The notes beneath the pieces are model-generated. The model saw only the letters and a list, made by a program, of their open reading frames with translations, searched no databases and had not been told where the DNA came from. Source: Brachionus manjavacas (lineage: Eukaryota > Rotifera > Eurotatoria > Ploima > Brachionidae). Taken from it: a stretch of DNA of 64,000 nt. Both the position numbers and the translations under genes were made by a program. Shown here one piece after another: positions 1 through 10,541 of this stretch; within the stretch, counting starts at the first letter, position 1; every line of letters begins with the position of its first letter. The stretch lies in assembly GCA_019054805.1 (NCBI GenBank), contig JAHQIY010000005.1, positions 6,183,501 through 6,247,500 on the forward strand, written 5' to 3'.

Positions 1-530
1 TTTAGCAAAAAATTGCAATTTGAAATGTACAAAATACTTGTAAATAGATAAACTTGAAATAAAAAGCGTGTGAAACAGAAAATTAAAAGTAGTTGCTTGA
101 AACTTGAAATTAATGAAAACTTAAATTTGCATTTGTGGTCGCGACATCAAACTGGAAATGCGCATAGAATGGTCAAGGTTGTTTCTTAACCAGATTATCT
201 CTTACCAACGCATCAGCATTGAAAATTGTCGAATATTGTTTAAAAGTTTTTTTGATAAGCCGCCAAAATTTTTAACCAGGAATCTGCTTTGATTCGCCAA
301 GAATATTCAGATAATATAATTTCGACGAAAATAATTAGACATAAAAATTTACCACCATAATCAATTAGACGAAGTCATAAAAATGTTACAACAAAACTTT
401 TGACAAATTTGAAAAATAAATTTTTAATTAAATAATAAAGATTTAATCGGATGTGATAAATTTTTTGAATATTCAAAATTTTCGATATTTTTATAGTTAC
501 TGATAATTTGATTTATTCTTTCCTCTAAAA
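1..530. other. AT-rich stretch, no feature seen
   Basis: No reading frame with coding character, no repeat shared with the rest of the window and no RNA-like structure was recognised. Confidence 0.5.
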
Positions 531-1171
531 TTGGGTCGGTTCTGGTACCTTTCTTGAAGATGGGGGTAACATTCGCTTCCTTCCAGTGGGTGGGGAGCTT
601 CCCGGATTTATAGGATTGGCAAAAGATTAGGGAGAAAGCTTCAGCAAGGGCGTCGGCGCATTCACGTAGGGATTAAGTTTGTCAGAACCTTGAGACTTGT
701 ATTTATTGAGTTTGTTAAGAATACGTCTAACTTATTTCGATGAGAAAGACTCCATGCCAACTTGGCAGGTGGCTAGGGATCTAGGAGGCATGGAAGGAAC
801 AGGGAGGTGGGTGACTGGTTTAAAGGCTGAGAAGAACTGGTCGTTAAGCATATTCACAATCTTTGGCATGTCGGTAATGGTGTTGCCTTGGGGGTCGATG
901 AGCGAACGTATCTGGGTGGGTAGCTTTCTTTGACTCTTCACATACGAGTAGATCAACTTGGGGTTGTGTTTGCTAAGTGAGATGATATTTAGATTTCGAT
1001 TTCGTATTTCAAGCGGGCTTGTCTGAGGGACTTCTTCAGTTGGAGGCATACAGCTCGGTATTGATCCTTAATGTCGGAGTTCCCAGAATGGATTCTAGTA
1101 CATATGAATAGCTTGTACTTGAGATGGGTTAGCTTCTTCAGTGACTTGTTGAACCACTTGGGGCTTTGCAA
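531..1171 (-). mobile_element. LINE fragment (linker and start of reverse transcriptase)
   Basis: Read on the minus strand, 1171-732 encodes the region between endonuclease and reverse transcriptase of a non-LTR retrotransposon (PKWFNKSLKKLTH..., then a YSYVKSQRK block). About 600-535 encodes the RT entry motif WKEANVTPIFKKGT. The pieces lie in different frames, so this is a decayed copy. Its upstream side stops where the Tc1-like element begins near 1.19 kb. The motif matches the fuller LINE at 43-46 kb (LANVTPVFKKGS), so it belongs to a related CR1/Jockey-type lineage. The clade is inferred. Confidence 0.75.
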
Positions 1172-1189
1172 AAAAAAACGAAATAAAAA

Positions 1190-2525
1190 ACCACAAAAAA
1201 AAAGGAGTGAAATTTTTTAACAAAAAAATTGTTTACAAAATTTAGAACATTTATTTCTTAACATTTAAAATGCCCACTCTTAGCTTTTATACACTCAGCG
1301 ACACGTTTTGACATAGATTAAATCATGTTTTTTACTACTTCACTAGGAACTTTCAACCATTCATCAAAAATAACGCTTTTCAAATACTCTACTGACGTAA
1401 TTTTTGTATTGATCATTTTGTGGTCAATAAATGACCATAAATTCTCTATTGGATTTAGATCAGGTGATCTTGGACACCAGGGGAGAACTGTTATTTGTTT
1501 ATTTGAAACCAATCTCGAACGGAATGAGCATTATGTGCACTAGCGCGATCCTGCTTAAAAATCCAGTCTTGACTCTGATTAAAAAATATCTCGGCTGATG
1601 GCAATAAGTTATTTCCAGAGTGTCCATGTACACAAATTGATTAAATCTGCCTGTATAAATGGAGCAGCATCCAGAACCTTTATAATTAATACATCCCCAA
1701 ATACCAACCGAACCTCCACCATTTTGTAACTTTAGTAAACATAACTTGGGGTTCAAGTTTCAAGGTTAATCAACAGGCTAGTGCCCTTATCTATTGAAAA
1801 GACAGATTAACTCTTCATTTATTTAAATTAAAATATAAATTCATTAAAATACAATATATCAAAATGTTTAATAAAAAAAAAAAAAAAATTCAAAAAAAAT
1901 AACTTTTAAAATTCAAATTTAAATTATCAAAAGACTTTTTCATAAATCAAGTTAATATTGTTAAACATTGACAGTTTAAATGTACTAAACTTTAATACCA
2001 ATTTATCAACAATGAATTTGTTAGACAATCTTGAATAAACATATTTAAAAGTTTTTTCACCACTTTTTGATCTTGATCCACATTCGATTATTTGATCTTT
2101 ATTTCTTAATGGTGATACTTTTCGTTTTCAAAACGTTTTAAAACACTATAGATTTTCTGTTTAATACTTCGAAATTAGACTCGTCACTAAGAACAACTTG
2201 CAAAATTGCGCTTTGTTGTAATCACAGATTTTCACGAAACTGCTACTAGATCAGCTATTTATTGTTGAGATTGGGTCTTATCCTTCAATAGACTAATTAT
2301 TTGCCATCTTTGAGCCATTTTTATGCAAAAAACGCCAAAATGGCACAACTCAATAAAATTACCAATTTTAAAATCCAAAAATAATAAATCAAACGTAAAA
2401 AGTGCAAGCAAACAGTATGAAAAGACATTCCAAGTATTGTGTGAAAAAAAACCGGCCAGGAATTGCCAAGATGTGGTAAAATTTTAGGATAAAATAATTG
2501 TTCTAAATTTTGTAGACTATTTTTT
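1190..2525 (-). mobile_element. Tc1/mariner-type DNA transposon, dead, with nested insertion
   Basis: The minus strand encodes pieces of a Tc1 transposase. The helix-turn-helix N terminus starts at an ATG at 2318-2316 (MAQRWQIISLLKD..., with in-frame stops). The GGGSVGIWGCINYKGSG block lies in 1756-1499. The block with WCPRSPDLNPIENLWSF, which carries the family's late catalytic region, lies in 1512-1318. A 16-bp perfect inverted repeat sits at 1234-1249 and 2499-2514 (TACAAAATTTAGAACA), marking the terminal repeats. A copy of repeat R1 interrupts the coding region at about 1757-2055. Frameshifts and stops make it inactive. Confidence 0.8.
1757..2055 (+). repeat. Dispersed repeat R1, copy 1
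   Basis: Starts AAGTTTCAAGGTTAATCAAC followed by AGGCTAGTGCCCTTATC. The first 110 bp closely match 36983-37092, and shorter matches lie at 38372-38440 and 39824-39870. It sits inside the Tc1 transposase and so was inserted later. No coding capacity is seen. It could be a SINE-like or LINE 3'-end-derived element; the far boundary is approximate. Confidence 0.65.
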
Positions 2526-2529
2526 TTTG

Positions 2530-3130
2530 TTCAATTTTATCTGTTTTTTTTAAATGGGTTCTGGAGTATTCAAAGAAAGCTAATGTTTAAATGCAATCAT
2601 AAATTATATATCAAAAGAAATTATATATTAATTATATATCTAAATTATATATCAAAAGAAAGCTAATAATATTATCTCTAAGATGGTATAGTTAACATTA
2701 TATGTAAATCGATTTTGCATCTCGAATTAAATATCTTTTTCTCTAAAAATTTTCTCAAGAATCGAAAAGTTTTGCGGATTGATAGGCGTTTTAAATGCTC
2801 ATCACTAAATTAGACTCATCAAAATACGGTTTTCAACACAATTATAAGCAGGATTTGATTTTTGCGTTTGATTATTTATACTTGGAACTTCAGTTGAAGG
2901 ATTCTTATCACTATATAGAAATAGAGCAGTTTCACAAAAATGGTCTATAGCATTTTCCGTGATTTCAATAGCGTATGGTTTGTTATACCAAAAATCCAAT
3001 TTTGAAATATTCAATAATGCAGCCAGCAAATATGTGTTTGAATCAAATACATATTCGATTCGTTTGTTTAACTCTTAAATTAGCCCTTCAACAAGTTTTT
3101 TACTTTCACCTTGTTCATTATATTCCGATA
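2530..3130 (-). pseudogene. Unassigned coding-like relic, possibly transposase C terminus
   Basis: On the minus strand 3128-2805 reads as one frame broken by a single stop: an acidic piece (SEYNEQGESKKLVEGL), the stop, then ELNKRIEYVFDSNTYLLAALL... to a stop at 2805. The layout (helical segment before a short conserved Leu-rich block) loosely recalls the late part of hAT transposases, but no diagnostic motif is present. The rest of the stretch is AT-rich with direct repeats of AATTATATATC near 2600-2650. Confidence 0.25.
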
Positions 3131-3132
3131 AA

Positions 3133-3180
3133 GTCGCGTTTATTGTTACTATTAAACTAAATAGTAACAATGAACGCGAC
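3133..3180. repeat. 21-bp-arm hairpin
   Basis: 3133-3153 and 3160-3180 are inverted copies with one mismatch (arm begins GTCGCGTTTATTG), separated by a 6-nt loop. It lies in non-coding DNA between the relic at 2.8-3.1 kb and the gene at 3.5 kb. It could be a small foldback element or a structured transcript; nothing decides between them. Confidence 0.6.
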
Positions 3181-3484
3181 ATAAATTAAATTTATTGTTT
3201 TTAGAAACATGAGCACCTCGGTATTGCACATTTCCATTTTTTCCTTAAAAAAAAAGAAGAAAAATGTTATGTTGCCATCAACTGAGACAAAATTTTCAAT
3301 GGTATCACCGATTTTATAGTGTGGCACTATTGGCATAATCAATAAAAAAGTTAAAAATATTTGAAGAATGATAAATAATTCGAGCTCGGCTACTGTTAAA
3401 GATTTTTCCTAAACTTTTATTCTTAATTCAAATTTAAAAATTTTTAACTTTTTGCAATGATTTTAAAAATTTTAAATTATAAAG

Positions 3485-4139
3485 GCCTCAATATACCTCG
3501 GCCAAAATAGCAAAGAATCTGAAAAAGTCAAGATTGACAAAATGCTGGAAAAAACAGTGTCTTTCAAAGATGTTCCTTTGATGAAAGACTTGCTAATAAC
3601 GCAAAAAAAAATTCGTTCCTTACTAGAAGATTGGCTGGCGTACTCGCGTAGCTGTTTGAGCATACTGGAGCCCAATTTGTACATATTACCAGATTTTCCA
3701 GTCCGACACAGAATCAATCGTTTGAACGAAAACCACTCGGACTTTAACAAAATTATTTTTCACAGACGCAAGTCGAGATCAGTTGAAAACATCTCTTCTA
3801 CAAACCGTTTCAATTTTGACTACGAGCTCCAAGGTAGAAGCAAAGCTCATAAAAAAAGCTCGATGCTCAACAAATCAATTGATTTTAGCCCATTGATTGA
3901 TGAGGAAAAACGCTCTAAATCAGCTCTTATCAGTAAATTAGTTTATTATTCTATAACCATGTTTTCATTAACCCCTTGGTTTTAGAGACTTGGTCAAGAA
4001 CTGGTCAACAACCAGTCCAAGTCTTTAAAGCCAACTTATACCGTGTCTAACTAATAAAAATTTAGAAATACTAGATGAATTTATAAACTATGGAATCGAG
4101 TATATAGAAAATCATTTAAGTAATTTAACTTTGGACTAA
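3485..4139 (+). CDS. Unrecognised gene, two visible exons
   Basis: Exon 3485-3932 opens after an acceptor (ATAAAG) or, alternatively, starts at the ATG at 3542. It ends at a GTAAAT donor with one base left over. Exon 4066-4139 follows a TTTAG acceptor, resumes in phase (A plus AA gives Lys) and ends at TAA 4137-4139. The product (about 155 residues from the ATG) has a helical start (MLEKTVSFKDVPLMKDLL), an RRKSRSVEN basic/serine stretch that could be a phosphorylation or nuclear-targeting region, and an acidic C-terminal helix (LDEFINYGIEYIENHL). Phase agreement across a 133-bp intron is the main support. I do not recognise the family. Upstream exons may exist. Confidence 0.5.
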
Positions 4140-4410
4140 CTTAATCTATATTCATGTAATCCTTTGCTATAGATTGTTAAACTATCTAGCTTTTTAACCC
4201 ATCTTATTTGGCTCATTCTTGACAATCAAGGCATTTATTTTATGAGATACTAAAATTGATTTTTTTGCTACCTAATAAAAAAATATTTCACATCTATTAA
4301 ATTGGTATTTTAAATTTCAAATTCAATCAGGAGTCTTAGGTTTTTGGTTTATTCAATAATATAAAATTGACTTAATGAATTGACGAAAAAATTTATTTTG
4401 AATATATTAG

Positions 4411-4594
4411 TGTTCAGGAGGTTCTACAACTTAAGTTGGTAAGAAGTGGTAATTGTTCACATTGTGAAAAAAAGGACATTTTGTGTCATCAATTAGAAGC
4501 TCTAGTAGCTTTTCTTTTTAAAAATGATTCAACTCAAGCTGTTCAGATATTAGTGGGAAAACGTCCAGGAATGTTATTTCAGCTCAAACATTAA
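4411..4594 (+). CDS. Possible terminal exon, Cys-containing, unknown
   Basis: An open frame of 60 codons follows a TATTAG acceptor and ends at TAA 4592-4594. It encodes VQEVLQLKLV, then a CSHCEKKDILCH cluster (C-x2-C-x6-C-H, zinc-binding-like), then a helix and VGKRPGMLFQLKH. It is better composed than the surrounding AT-rich DNA. No upstream partner exon could be tied to it, since the preceding gene already has its own stop at 4139. It could be a pseudogene piece. Confidence 0.35.
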
Positions 4595-4599
4595 CTTCA

Positions 4600-5745
4600 A
4601 AAGACCCAAAAAGTGCAAAAATCTTTTTTAAAAACATAAAATGAAAACAAAGGGTTTTTATGGCTACTTTTAATCTCAATTCTATATAATTATAAATTAA
4701 TTTTATTTGTTTATAAATTCCTGACTTAAATGACCAAAAAGTTACAAAATGTTTGCAACCTCTAAAAAATTAATCGGGTATTTTACTATTATTATTATTA
4801 TTTTTTATTTCAATGAACGCCTTGAAGACGATGTAAAAAGAACAAAAAAAAAATTTAAAAAATAAAATGTAATAAGACAAAAATTAAGTGTTTTCTAAAA
4901 AATTGAATAAAAAATAAAAAATAAAATAGAATCTATTTTAACATGATTTGAGGAGTATTTCTAGGATTTTTCTGTTTTTCTCACTCGATTCTCTAAAAAG
5001 GTACCTTATCGACTCCATCGTTCCATCTTTGCTTTTTACTATTAAACAAACTTTGATTAATTATAATTAATTTGTTTTATTTTTACTAAAAAAATATTTC
5101 TACACTTTTTTTTGTTGTCTATTCTAAATACAACTCAGGAAAAAAAATTATAACTTCAACAATGGTTCTGCTTTAAGGCTTTTTATTTTCATTTTCAAAT
5201 AAAATTGTTAATTTACAGCAGAAAAAATAATATTTTTATCCGAAATTTATTCCGGTTAAATTTGCTCTTCGTAATTAAAATTTTTGAATTTATCAATTTT
5301 TAGTCTTTTTTTATTTTTCAAATTTAGAATAATATTTGTTAAGGCTTTTTTAAATTCTCAGCCATAAATGGTTCAAATTGTGCATTCTTAATTCATAATG
5401 CTTTCATTGTGAGACTATACAGTATGCCAAAAATCCGTTTGCCGTCCTGTTGAAAAATCCTTTCTTGGTCAGGCTCGATCAGAAGCTCTACGGAAGATAT
5501 TAAGTGGTTTTCTAGGGTTTTCATGCAAATATATGTCATGTAAACATTTGTGTCTAATGTCCATAATGTATCAGTAAATAAGTTTATTGCTGATACTGAA
5601 ATTAGTAAATTGTCCCATTTATTGGCAAGCATGGTCTCAAATCAAAGTTTAAAACTTAAAATAAATAATTGTGAATTTAATTTAATTTTTGTCAATTAAA
5701 TTAATTTATTGTAAATTAAAGCTATTAAAAAAAATATTTTCCAAT
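4600..5745. other. AT-rich stretch with one weak ORF
   Basis: Mostly poly-A/T-rich sequence. A 79-codon minus-strand frame at 5632-5393 contains IFQQDGKR, which resembles the FQQDGAP block of Tc1/IS630 transposases, but nothing else in it supports that family. Confidence 0.3.
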
Positions 5746-5750
5746 AAAAT

Positions 5751-5905
5751 TCATGGTTTAAACATTACGTGTGCAAGCACGTCATAGGAATTGCATATCG
5801 AGAGAGTTAGCTTACAGAATTTTCAATAGAAGCCTGGAAAAAGGAACTTGGTCAAGTTGCTAGCATTGGCCGACTACGTAATATGTCAAAAGCGCTGCAA
5901 AAATA
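5751..5905 (+). pseudogene. MULE-type transposase relic with SWIM zinc-finger half
   Basis: 5751-5810 reads SWFKHYVCKHVIGIAYRES. This matches the C-terminal half of a SWIM motif (C-x-C-xn-C-x-H: here VCKH followed by the hydrophobic IGIA), as found after the catalytic core of MULE transposases. A frame change then leads to IEAWKKELGQVASIGRLRNM followed by SKALQK and a stop at 5903-5905, resembling the short basic tail (GRPxxxxKALxK) that follows SWIM in that family. The upstream CxC half and catalytic core are not visible. Assignment rests on motif spacing only. Confidence 0.45.
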
Positions 5906-5909
5906 AGAA

Positions 5910-7110
5910 GCTAAACCTTTCCATATTTATAAATTTTTTTTCATATTACATTGACAAAATTTTTTAAATTGACAAAAAATTTATTAAAAAAAAATAAAAA
6001 TTAATTGACAAAATATTCATTTAAATGAGGTTCATTTTTTTAAATTGACTCTAGTTTAACTGACGAATTATTTAGTTTTAACTCACAAATATTTCTTTTT
6101 TAATTGACATTTATTTATATTAATAGACAAAATATCATTTAGTCTCAAAAAAACAGTTTAATTGTAAACTTCATCAGATAATTCGAGTTGTCGATTATTA
6201 TTATCTTCGAAACCTTATCGAATATTTCAAATATTTGAATTAATTGAGTCATTACTTTTTTAAAAGAAAAAAAATTTTTTAAGAGAAATATTATCACATT
6301 TATAAAAGCATGACTAACCCACAACTAAACCAAAACCTTATGCTTATGGTTAAATTCCTCTAACAGGAAAATAGTTTTGGACGGTCAATGCCAATTATTC
6401 TTAATTTTTTTTCATTAATTTAATAATTTTTTTTATTTTTAAAAATCGAATAATTGAAATATTCGAAAACGAGTATGTAGACTTAGTGAACGAAAAATCG
6501 AAATTTTCGAAAGTATTTCATAGGGAAAATTTCGAACAGTATAATTTCGAAATTATTAATTTATTTCAAAATAATATTAAGATTATTCGAATTGTCTTTG
6601 AATGTAATTTTTTTTCTTTAAAATAAGCATTGTTAAATTTCATACAAACCTTCCCAAAATTACAAAAATAAACTTATTTTTGATTAATTCAAATTGACAA
6701 AATTGAGCTTTTTAAAATTTGAAGCTGAAACAACATGAAACAAAATATGTTCCAGTAAATTCAACAAATAAAAATTAATTTTTATTAACAGGAAAATATT
6801 AATGATAAAACAAAATTTCAATATTTTGGAATTTATTTATTTCTTTTCTCTATGATCAATACAAATCAAAATTTTTTTTTTCATTTTGTAAATTTATTTT
6901 TTTTAAATGTTAAAACTCTGTCATCGTATCAATAGCAAATATTTTATTTTTCATTTCTAAGGTTAAAATACAATTTGATTAAAAACAATCAATTTATTGG
7001 GAAATTTATATTTTAATTTTTTCTTAAATTGGACTGTTAAATGAAACATTGTTTGTTTAAATAAAGAGATCATTACTTTGAAAATGGAGATTATTCATGT
7101 TAGTTAAAAG
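5910..7110. other. AT-rich intergenic stretch
   Basis: Long A/T runs with several TTCGAA/TTTCGAA-type palindromic hexamers at 6190-6560. No gene or repeat shared with the rest of the window was recognised. Confidence 0.4.
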
Positions 7111-7187
7111 GAAGTAATAGAAGCTTTAGAAAAATTACATTCTAAAGAATTGAACGATTCTGATTTACTTATTTGCTTTGTTTATCT
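7111..7187 (+). CDS. Candidate internal exon, unknown
   Basis: Bounded by a TTAAAAG acceptor and a GTAATG donor, this 77-nt segment is open and encodes EVIEALEKLHSKELNDSDL followed by LICFVY, an amphipathic acidic helix unlike the neighbouring A/T-rich noise. Two bases remain at the donor. No partner exon could be fixed; the gene that follows at 7602 has its own good ATG. Confidence 0.25.
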
Positions 7188-7601
7188 GTAATGTACTGAA
7201 GCTCCTTCAGATTTAGTCATCTTTCGTATTTTAAAAAGTGTATTTCTTTAATGATACACTCTTTAATCTTAATTTATTCTTTTTTGAAATCCAAAATTTA
7301 ATTTAAATTAATTAATTTGTCATATTTGCAAATAAAATTTTTTTATCAGTAAGATTTCTTAAAAACTTTTTTTTTTAAAAACCGTGACTTGTTTTTGATG
7401 GTCCAAAATGCTCCGAGTTAAGGTGCTCTCACTATAAACCTAAAAGAAATTAAAAATAATCTAAAAGATAAGTGTTCAGGTTAAGACATCGAATATATAA
7501 AATACTAAACTTAAACCTTTAGTCTTCTCTCAATTAAAATACCATTTTTTTAGTAGCAGAAAATCGAAATTTAGTATCCCGTTAAAATAATTGCCATAAA
7601 A

Positions 7602-8092
7602 ATGGCAACTTATTTAAAAAATTTTAAAGGTAGAAAACATGGATTTAGTAGCAGGGATCAGTCAAAAATGATAGCCAAGTTAAAAAGCTATCGTTCACCT
7701 GATGATAATTTCAAGATAAATGCCAACAAGGTGACAGGCTCCATGAATCAATTGAATTTTTCCAAGTCAGCGATCTGGTCAATCGAGGATCTAAACAGGG
7801 CCAAGGCTTTAAGCTCGAACCGGGTGTTAACCAGCCATTTTAAAGCATCGTTTTCTTTTGATTTAGACAATTTGAGCACCTTTGTGAGCAAAAGCAATCG
7901 TCTTTACACTAATGACGACCTCAACCTACTCTGTCCTGTTAGTCTACACCAAAAGCTTGCATTTGATAAATATGATGTTGATTGTAGATGTAAAAAACAG
8001 ATTGTGCCCATTATCAACGATGTGGAGTTTGATTATTTCTTAAGACTTGTGCCTATAGAACAAATAATAGTCATTGCTGTGATTGATTCTGA
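7602..8092 (+). CDS. Unrecognised gene, first exon
   Basis: The exon starts at an ATG in good context (AAAATGG) with an in-frame TAG upstream, runs 163 codons and reaches a strong GTAAGT donor, leaving two bases. The product is basic and serine/asparagine-rich (FKGRKHGFSSRDQSKM, then SSNRVLTSHFKASFSFDLDN). It has a late cysteine cluster (CPVSLHQK, DVDCRCKK) and a hydrophobic end (EQIIVIAVID). No known domain is recognised. The donor phase needs a continuing exon, which I could not find with confidence in the next 2 kb. Codon composition is clearly more balanced than its flanks, so it is likely real. Confidence 0.5.
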
Positions 8093-8099
8093 GTAAGTT

Positions 8100-8478
8100 T
8101 TACAATAGACTAAACTTAACATCTCCTAAAACACTATTTATAAAATACTATAAAATTTTTTTTATGAGCACTTTTTAGCTCTAAGGAAAAAATAGTTTTA
8201 AGTTTTATTTTGCTTAAATATCTGTCATCAATTCGCATTCAGATTCGATGTAATTTATTGAGTAAGACCTGACAGATAACCGTATCCTAATGCATAGGTT
8301 GACGGAAAAAGTTAAACAATTAATAACTAAGAAAAAAAAGAGATAATGAGCTATGTTTTTTTTTGAAAAAAATTATTTTTATTTTTTTCCCGATTAAAAA
8401 ATTTTCTAAAATAAAGTTTAAAAAAATTAAAAATAAAGTGAAAAACAAAGTAAAAAGGAAAAAAAAATAAAAAGAAAA
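8100..8478. other. AT-rich stretch, no gene
   Basis: Likely the downstream intron of the exon ending at 8092, with poly-A/T runs. A 66-codon minus frame here is low-complexity Phe/Leu and was not accepted. Confidence 0.4.
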
Positions 8479-8480
8479 TA

Positions 8481-8726
8481 CAATACGTTTCTGAAAAAAG
8501 TTGACAGCTTGCCTGAGCACATGCTCTAGAGCATGTTCAAGTATCCACTTATTGTATCCATTTTTTTATCATATGGCAATAGGAGATGTTCTATAGAATT
8601 TAATTAATTATTTTTGTAATAATTTATTAAAAAAGCTTGCGCGTGCGCAAGAGAAATAAATAAATGTTCTAGAGCTGCTTTTAAGCAGTGCTCTAAACAC
8701 TGTCAACTTATTTCTGAAACGTACTG
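8481..8726. mobile_element. MITE, Tc1/mariner-like, TA-flanked
   Basis: A 246-bp element bounded by 27-bp imperfect terminal inverted repeats (left begins CAATACGTTTCTGAAAA, right complement begins CAGTACGTTTCAGAAAT), flanked on both sides by TA (8479-8480 and 8727-8728). The interior is non-coding and rich in secondary structure: a perfect 18-bp palindrome at 8519-8536 (ACATGCTCTAGAGCATGT), a near-palindrome CTTGCGCGTGCGCAAG, and an AGAGC...GCTCT hairpin near the right end. TIRs starting CA(G/A)T with a TA duplication are typical of Tc1/mariner non-autonomous elements. Confidence 0.75.
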
Positions 8727-8729
8727 TAT

Positions 8730-9010
8730 TAAGGGAGAAAACTAAATAAATCGAGATAAAAGAGTGGTATGTTTTTAATAGAGAAATTTCTGAAAAAAAA
8801 TTAATTTAAAATTGATAAATTGAAAAGTAATGAAATTTTTCTCGCATTTTCTTTTTAATAAGATAATTTAGTGAGTTGATTATTATTTTCTAATTTTATC
8901 AAAATTTTACTAAATGATTTTTACAAATAACTTATTAAAAATCTAATCCTACCTAATAATAATTATCGACTTTGATAACATTTGTTCACAAATTATGTGA
9001 ACAATCGACT
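8730..9010. other. AT-rich spacer
   Basis: No coding or repeat structure recognised except a GTTCACAAATTATGTGAAC palindrome at its right edge (about 8985-9003). Confidence 0.4.
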
Positions 9011-9015
9011 CAAGA

Positions 9016-9630
9016 TGACTTGGTGAACATCATAGTTTATTAAAACTGTGTTCACCAAATATGGGATCAAAATTAAGTAAAAATTTTGCACATAAAAATT
9101 TAAATGTTCACCACGTAATAAAGAGAAAGACCATTGAACCTAAAACAAAAAGTGATTACCTAATTTCGAGTGAGCATGAGTCTAGCTCCGCTGAAAATGT
9201 TGAGAACCTCGAGGAAGCATTGATGAAATTAGAACTAAATCCTACTCAAAAGGCTACACACTCCAATAAAGTAGCAACTTCGGAAATAATTAATTCCTAA
9301 GAAACGGTAAATGCTTTTAATAGAGTTCTAAGCCAACACGTTAACCCTGTACCATATGAATTGTATGGCAAATTAATGAAAAATTCTAGAGGCATAAAAT
9401 TTCACATGTCAAAAAGACATTAAAACTGAATTTTTTATTCTAATCTGACAAGTTTTGAATGATAATTTACCATTAAACAATTAAAAATTTTATTTAATAA
9501 ATTAAAAAAAAAGAAGTTTTGATTTTGTTCACATAATTAAATCGCATAATTCACATAATTTTCTTAAAAAATTTTAATGAATTTTTTGTGAACATGGCTT
9601 TGGTGACCATCATTGTTCACCAAGTTTTGA
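9016..9630. repeat. Pair of GTTCACCAA hairpins flanking the small ORF
   Basis: On the left, 9021-9058 carries TTGGTGAACA...TGTTCACCAA (10-bp arms) ending right before the ATG. On the right, about 9603-9626 carries TTGGTGACCA...TGTTCACCAA. The two hairpins share arm sequence. They could be termini of a small element enclosing the ORF or local repeats; no target duplication was found. Confidence 0.4.
9061..9423 (+). CDS. Small predicted N-myristoylated protein, interrupted by one in-frame TAA
   Basis: The frame begins MGSKLSKNF, a good N-myristoylation context (Gly2, Ser6, Lys7), and encodes a small acidic/serine-rich protein with a helix (ENVENLEEALMKLEL). A TAA lies at 9298-9300, but the same frame continues for 40 codons (ETVNAFNRVLSQHVNPVPYE then LYGKLMKNSRGIKF) to TAA at 9421-9423. 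Coding character does not drop at the stop. A GTAGCA...TTTTAATAG segment (about 9267-9323) would also serve as a typical short intron removing the TAA, but it would shift the downstream frame. It may be a recent nonsense allele, a pseudogene or an alternatively spliced gene. Confidence 0.4.
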
Positions 9631-9639
9631 GAATTCAGA

Positions 9640-10530
9640 AAGGACTTAACAGCCCTACGTCTTTAATTATTTTTTAGGATGAAAATTTTCTTGTGAAACA
9701 TTATTAATTTATTATAAATGCGATGCAACACAACTAAATTTGTTTTTTATTTATTTTAGAAAAATTAGAAAAGCACAAATCCAAAAAAAAATTATTTTAA
9801 CAATTCATTTAACGAATTTTATTTTATTTTTTAATTTTAAAAATTTTAAGAGTCTATTTTTTGACTTTTCTATTAAATAGAATCCCAAAATAAAATAGAA
9901 ATGAAAAAGAAAATTGATATTTGTTGGCTTAATGAAATACAATTTTTATTTTTGTACAGCCTTCGTATTATTGTATTATTAAGAGTGGTGTCAAAAATAT
10001 TTTTGGAATTTATTATATTCAGATAAAATGATCCAAAAAACAACAAAAATTCATATTAGTTTTTAAAAAAATGATCAAGTTCTCAAAAATTTGATGGACG
10101 CTTTTTTTTTCATAATTTTAATTTAAATGATCTCATATTTTGCATGAAAATTTTTGGAAATAAATTTAGATTCCACACAGTCTAAGTTTTTTCAATGTTG
10201 ATGCTATTTTTCAACATTAGAACTTTTTAAAAGAGAAAAATATAACTTTTTTGATACATTTTTATTCATTATTATTTTACACAGAAAAAAATTGAAATTA
10301 AAAAATAATCTAAGTTTTGGAAAATCAAAAATAGGCAGCAAATTTTTCTAAATTAAAAATCTTTTTTTTTTATCATTTGGTCAATAATAAATTCCAAAAA
10401 ATTGACTTTTAGAAATTATCTCTACTCAAGGAATTGCTTTCTCATTCACCATCCAGTTTATTAACTTTTAGGAACACATCTAATTCACATTTTAGATTTT
10501 TAAATTCTTAATTTATAAGTAATCCTATCA
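9640..10530. other. AT-rich intergenic stretch
   Basis: No gene, RNA or shared repeat recognised; long poly-A/T runs. Confidence 0.4.
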
Positions 10531-10541
10531 GTTATGTACAA

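Noticed and set aside
8320-8520. 66-codon minus-strand Phe/Leu frame
   Set aside because: Low-complexity translation of poly-A/T sequence overlapping the MITE end; no domain or splice logic.
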